A stretch of DNA of 64,000 bases from Streptosporangium violaceochromogenes (GTDB lineage Bacteria; Actinomycetota; Actinomycetes; Streptosporangiales; Streptosporangiaceae), in the NCBI RefSeq assembly GCF_014654615.1, contig NZ_BNBB01000021.1, positions 31,055 through 95,054 on the forward strand, read 5' to 3'. The position numbers and the translations under genes were made by a program. Shown here one piece after another: positions 61,994 to 64,000 of this stretch. The stretch's first letter is position 1. The number at the start of each line of letters is the position of its first letter. Under the pieces are notes generated by a model. The model was not told the origin of the DNA, did not search any database, and saw nothing but the letters and a program-made list of their open reading frames with translations.

Positions 61994-64000
61994 ATGCAGA
62001 GCAGGTTGCGCCGAGCAATCTCCCAGGTGGTCCTCATCGGCTCCGTCCTCGGTCTCGGCGTCGGCACGCAGGTCGTGCTCGCCGCCCCGGGCACGGCGGC
62101 CGTGCGGAACACCGCGGCGCCCACCAATGGGAACGGTCCCGAAAAGGACGTTACCGGCTCCATCCACGAGGAGTCGCCCCATATCCAGCACGAACCCCTG
62201 AAGACCAAGGACGTTCCGCCGCTGTCGTCCTTCGCCGAGGAGCGGCGCCGCGACCACGACGCCCCCACGACGAGCAGGAAACCGTCACAGAAGTCGGCGG
62301 AGAAGGCGGTGACGGCCGCCGCGGCGTGCAGCGCCTCGGACTTCGCCGGCAAGACCGGCGGCACGCTGGTCGCGGCGGTCAAGAACGCCACCCCCGACTG
62401 TGTGGACACGCTGTTCGGCCTGACCGGAGGCGACGCCCCCGCCGTGTTCAGCGAGGCGCAGATGGTCGCCGTGGCCTCCGCGCTGCGGGACAACGCCGTC
62501 GCCTACACCGGCGACAACAGCACTGGCACGCTCCAACTCGTGCTGTACCTGCGGGCCGGCTACTACGTCCAGAGCAAGCCCGCCAACGGCATCGGCGCCT
62601 ACGGCGCGAGCCTCAAGAGCGCGGTCCGCTCAGCGCTGGACGCGTTCTTCGCCAACAGCCGCTCCGGCGACGTCAACGACGTCAACGGTGAGACCCTCAC
62701 CGAGGCCGTCATCCTCATCGACAGCTCCCAGGAGAACGCCCGCTACATCTACGTGGTGAAGCGGCTGCTGAACGCCTACAACAGCTCCTACAACGGCTAC
62801 AAGTACATGCGCAGCGCCGTGAACAGCGTCTTCACCGTGCTGTTCCGCGGCCACTACGTGCCGGAGTTCGTCTCCCTCGTCCAGAGCGACCCCAGCCTCC
62901 TCGACACGACCTACGGCTTCGCCGACAGGCACTTCGCCCTGATCAGCGGGGACTACTACTACCTTCCCTACAACGCCGCCCGTGAGCTGGCCCGGTTCGT
63001 CCAGTACAGCTCGCTGCGGGCCAAGGTCCGCCCCATGATCAAGGCGCTGGTCGACCGCAGCGGCATCACCGGCAACACCGCCCGGATGTGGATCGCCCTG
63101 GCCGACATGGTCGACTACTACGACAAGGCCAACTGCTCCTACTACGGAACCTGCGACTATCTGACCCAGATCAAGCAGACGGTGCTGCCGATCACGCACA
63201 CCTGCGGGCCCAGCGTCCGCATCCTGGCCCAGGACATGACCGCCGCCCAGCTCAGCGCGAGCTGCACCAGCATGGCCAACCAGGACGCCTTCTTCCACAA
63301 CGTCGTCAAGGACAACGGCCCGGTCTCGGGCGACCTCAACACCACCCTTGAGGTGACCATCTTCAACTCCAGCGTCGACTACCAGACCTACGCCGGCGCG
63401 CTGTACGACATCGACACCAACAACGGCGGCATGTACCTGGAGGGCAACCCGGCGACGTCCGGCAACCAGCCGCGCTTCATCGCCTACGAGGACACCCGCG
63501 TGCTCCCCGAGTTCGCGGTGTGGAACCTCAACCACGAGTACACCCACTACCTCGACGGCCGGTTCAACATGTACGGCGACTTCGGCGCCGGGGTGTCCAC
63601 GCCGACGATCTGGTGGATCGAGGGCTTCGCCGAGTACGTCTCCTACTCCTACCGCAACGTCGTCTACACCGCCGCGATCACCGAGGCCGCCAAGAAGACC
63701 TTCACACTGCGGGAGGCGTTCGACACCACCTACGAGCACAACGACACCACCCGCACCTACCGGTGGGGTTACCTGGCCGTGCGGTACATGCTGGAGAAGC
63801 ACCCGGCCGACGTGACCAAGGTGCTCGGCTACTACCGGACCGGCAACTGGAACGCCGCGCGCTCCTTCCTGACCGGCCTGAACTACGAGAGCGACTGGAA
63901 CTCCTGGCTGACCGCCTGCGCGGCCGGCTCGTGCGGGGGCGGCGGCGGTACCAACCAGCCGCCGACGGCGAACTTCACCTCCAGCGTCAACGGCCTGGCG
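61994..64000 (+). CDS. secreted M9 collagenase (microbial collagenase), truncated at the right edge
   Basis: 669 residues visible from ATG at 61994 with AGGAG just upstream; the frame is still open at base 64000. Signal peptide (AISQVVLIGSVLGLGVGTQVVLA), a charged linker to about residue 110, a helical activator-like domain (SSYNGYKYMRSAVNSVFT, WIALADMVDYYDKANC), then the peptidase. The zinc motif is HEYTHYLDGRF with His514, Glu515 and His518; the third ligand is Glu543 in WWIEGFAEY. After CAAGSCGGGGGTNQPP a PKD-like repeat begins (PTANFTSSVNGLA), so collagen-binding or PKD domains continue beyond the window. It degrades collagen-like proteins outside the cell. Confidence 0.93.
   Translation, partial: MQSRLRRAISQVVLIGSVLGLGVGTQVVLAAPGTAAVRNTAAPTNGNGPEKDVTGSIHEESPHIQHEPLKTKDVPPLSSFAEERRRDHDAPTTSRKPSQKSAEKAVTAAAACSASDFAGKTGGTLVAAVKNATPDCVDTLFGLTGGDAPAVFSEAQMVAVASALRDNAVAYTGDNSTGTLQLVLYLRAGYYVQSKPANGIGAYGASLKSAVRSALDAFFANSRSGDVNDVNGETLTEAVILIDSSQENARYIYVVKRLLNAYNSSYNGYKYMRSAVNSVFTVLFRGHYVPEFVSLVQSDPSLLDTTYGFADRHFALISGDYYYLPYNAARELARFVQYSSLRAKVRPMIKALVDRSGITGNTARMWIALADMVDYYDKANCSYYGTCDYLTQIKQTVLPITHTCGPSVRILAQDMTAAQLSASCTSMANQDAFFHNVVKDNGPVSGDLNTTLEVTIFNSSVDYQTYAGALYDIDTNNGGMYLEGNPATSGNQPRFIAYEDTRVLPEFAVWNLNHEYTHYLDGRFNMYGDFGAGVSTPTIWWIEGFAEYVSYSYRNVVYTAAITEAAKKTFTLREAFDTTYEHNDTTRTYRWGYLAVRYMLEKHPADVTKVLGYYRTGNWNAARSFLTGLNYESDWNSWLTACAAGSCGGGGGTNQPPTANFTSSVNGLA

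Noticed and set aside
1..64000. CRISPR arrays, rRNA or tRNA genes, prophage
   Set aside because: No regularly spaced direct repeats, no rRNA-like sequence, no cloverleaf and no phage structural genes were seen by eye on either strand.

Overview
The window is one contiguous 64 kb stretch of very high-GC chromosome. It shows GTG/TTG starts, GTGA stop/start overlaps, leaderless-looking promoters, a WhiB regulator, mycoredoxin, AdnAB, Ku and MoeZ. This is an actinomycete; the mix of mycosin-like proteases, IucA/IucC siderophore genes and an M9 collagenase fits Streptosporangiales or a relative (inference, no 16S rRNA here). The order DUF2342 protease, ABC1 kinase, whiB7, uvrD2, glutaredoxin, nudC, adnB/adnA, MGMT-like, small Rv3205c-like gene, moeZ, tetR, DUF3107, ferritin-like, rhlE follows the Mycobacterium tuberculosis Rv3195-Rv3211 block (recalled, not searched). 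The backbone is therefore an old conserved actinobacterial region carrying lineage-specific inserts.

Layout. 1-5.2 kb: end of a DUF2342 protease, a Nudix gene, a tnpB-only IS605-type element with an overlapping ribbon-helix-helix gene, an exo/endonuclease-phosphatase-fold protein, and a coupled pair (GT-A-like protein and YgjP-type peptidase). 5.6-14.7 kb: orphan ThiF/TOMM-like protein, ABC1 kinase, whiB7 with a long leader (upstream ORF plus terminator), tesB, uvrD2, a secreted esterase, mycoredoxin and nudC. 15.0-25.0 kb (insert): an iron-box-preceded NIS siderophore operon (ATP-grasp plus two IucA/IucC), a TctCBA tricarboxylate transporter and a divergent CitA/CitB-type two-component system. 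25.0-31.6 kb: adnB and adnA. 31.8-34.7 kb: a CDP-glycerol glycerophosphotransferase-like protein. 34.8-42.3 kb: alkyltransferase-like protein, Rv3205c-like gene, two tandem pairs of membrane protein plus mycosin-like protease, moeZ, and a hydrolase. 42.5-48.8 kb: a Trp/Cys/His-rich secreted peptide, ku, an acidic small protein, TetR, DUF3107, ferritin-like protein and a DEAD-box helicase. 49-56.5 kb: hydrolase, Fe-S PD-(D/E)XK nuclease, MBL-fold protein, DUF6758, Nudix, and a 1234-residue membrane-anchored beta-propeller. 56.9-64 kb: CitE-like lyase, BioY, a PNPOx-like protein, an EamA transporter, a PRC/MgtE_N/CBS protein with DUF1003 partner, and a collagenase leaving the right edge.

How it works together. 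Genome maintenance is over-represented: AdnAB, UvrD2, Ku, an ATL protein, a RecB/Cas4-like nuclease and several Nudix enzymes. Redox and stress control sits beside it (WhiB7, mycoredoxin, NudC). The insert couples iron-regulated, probably citrate-containing siderophore synthesis to citrate sensing and uptake. No rRNA, tRNA, CRISPR array or prophage was recognised.
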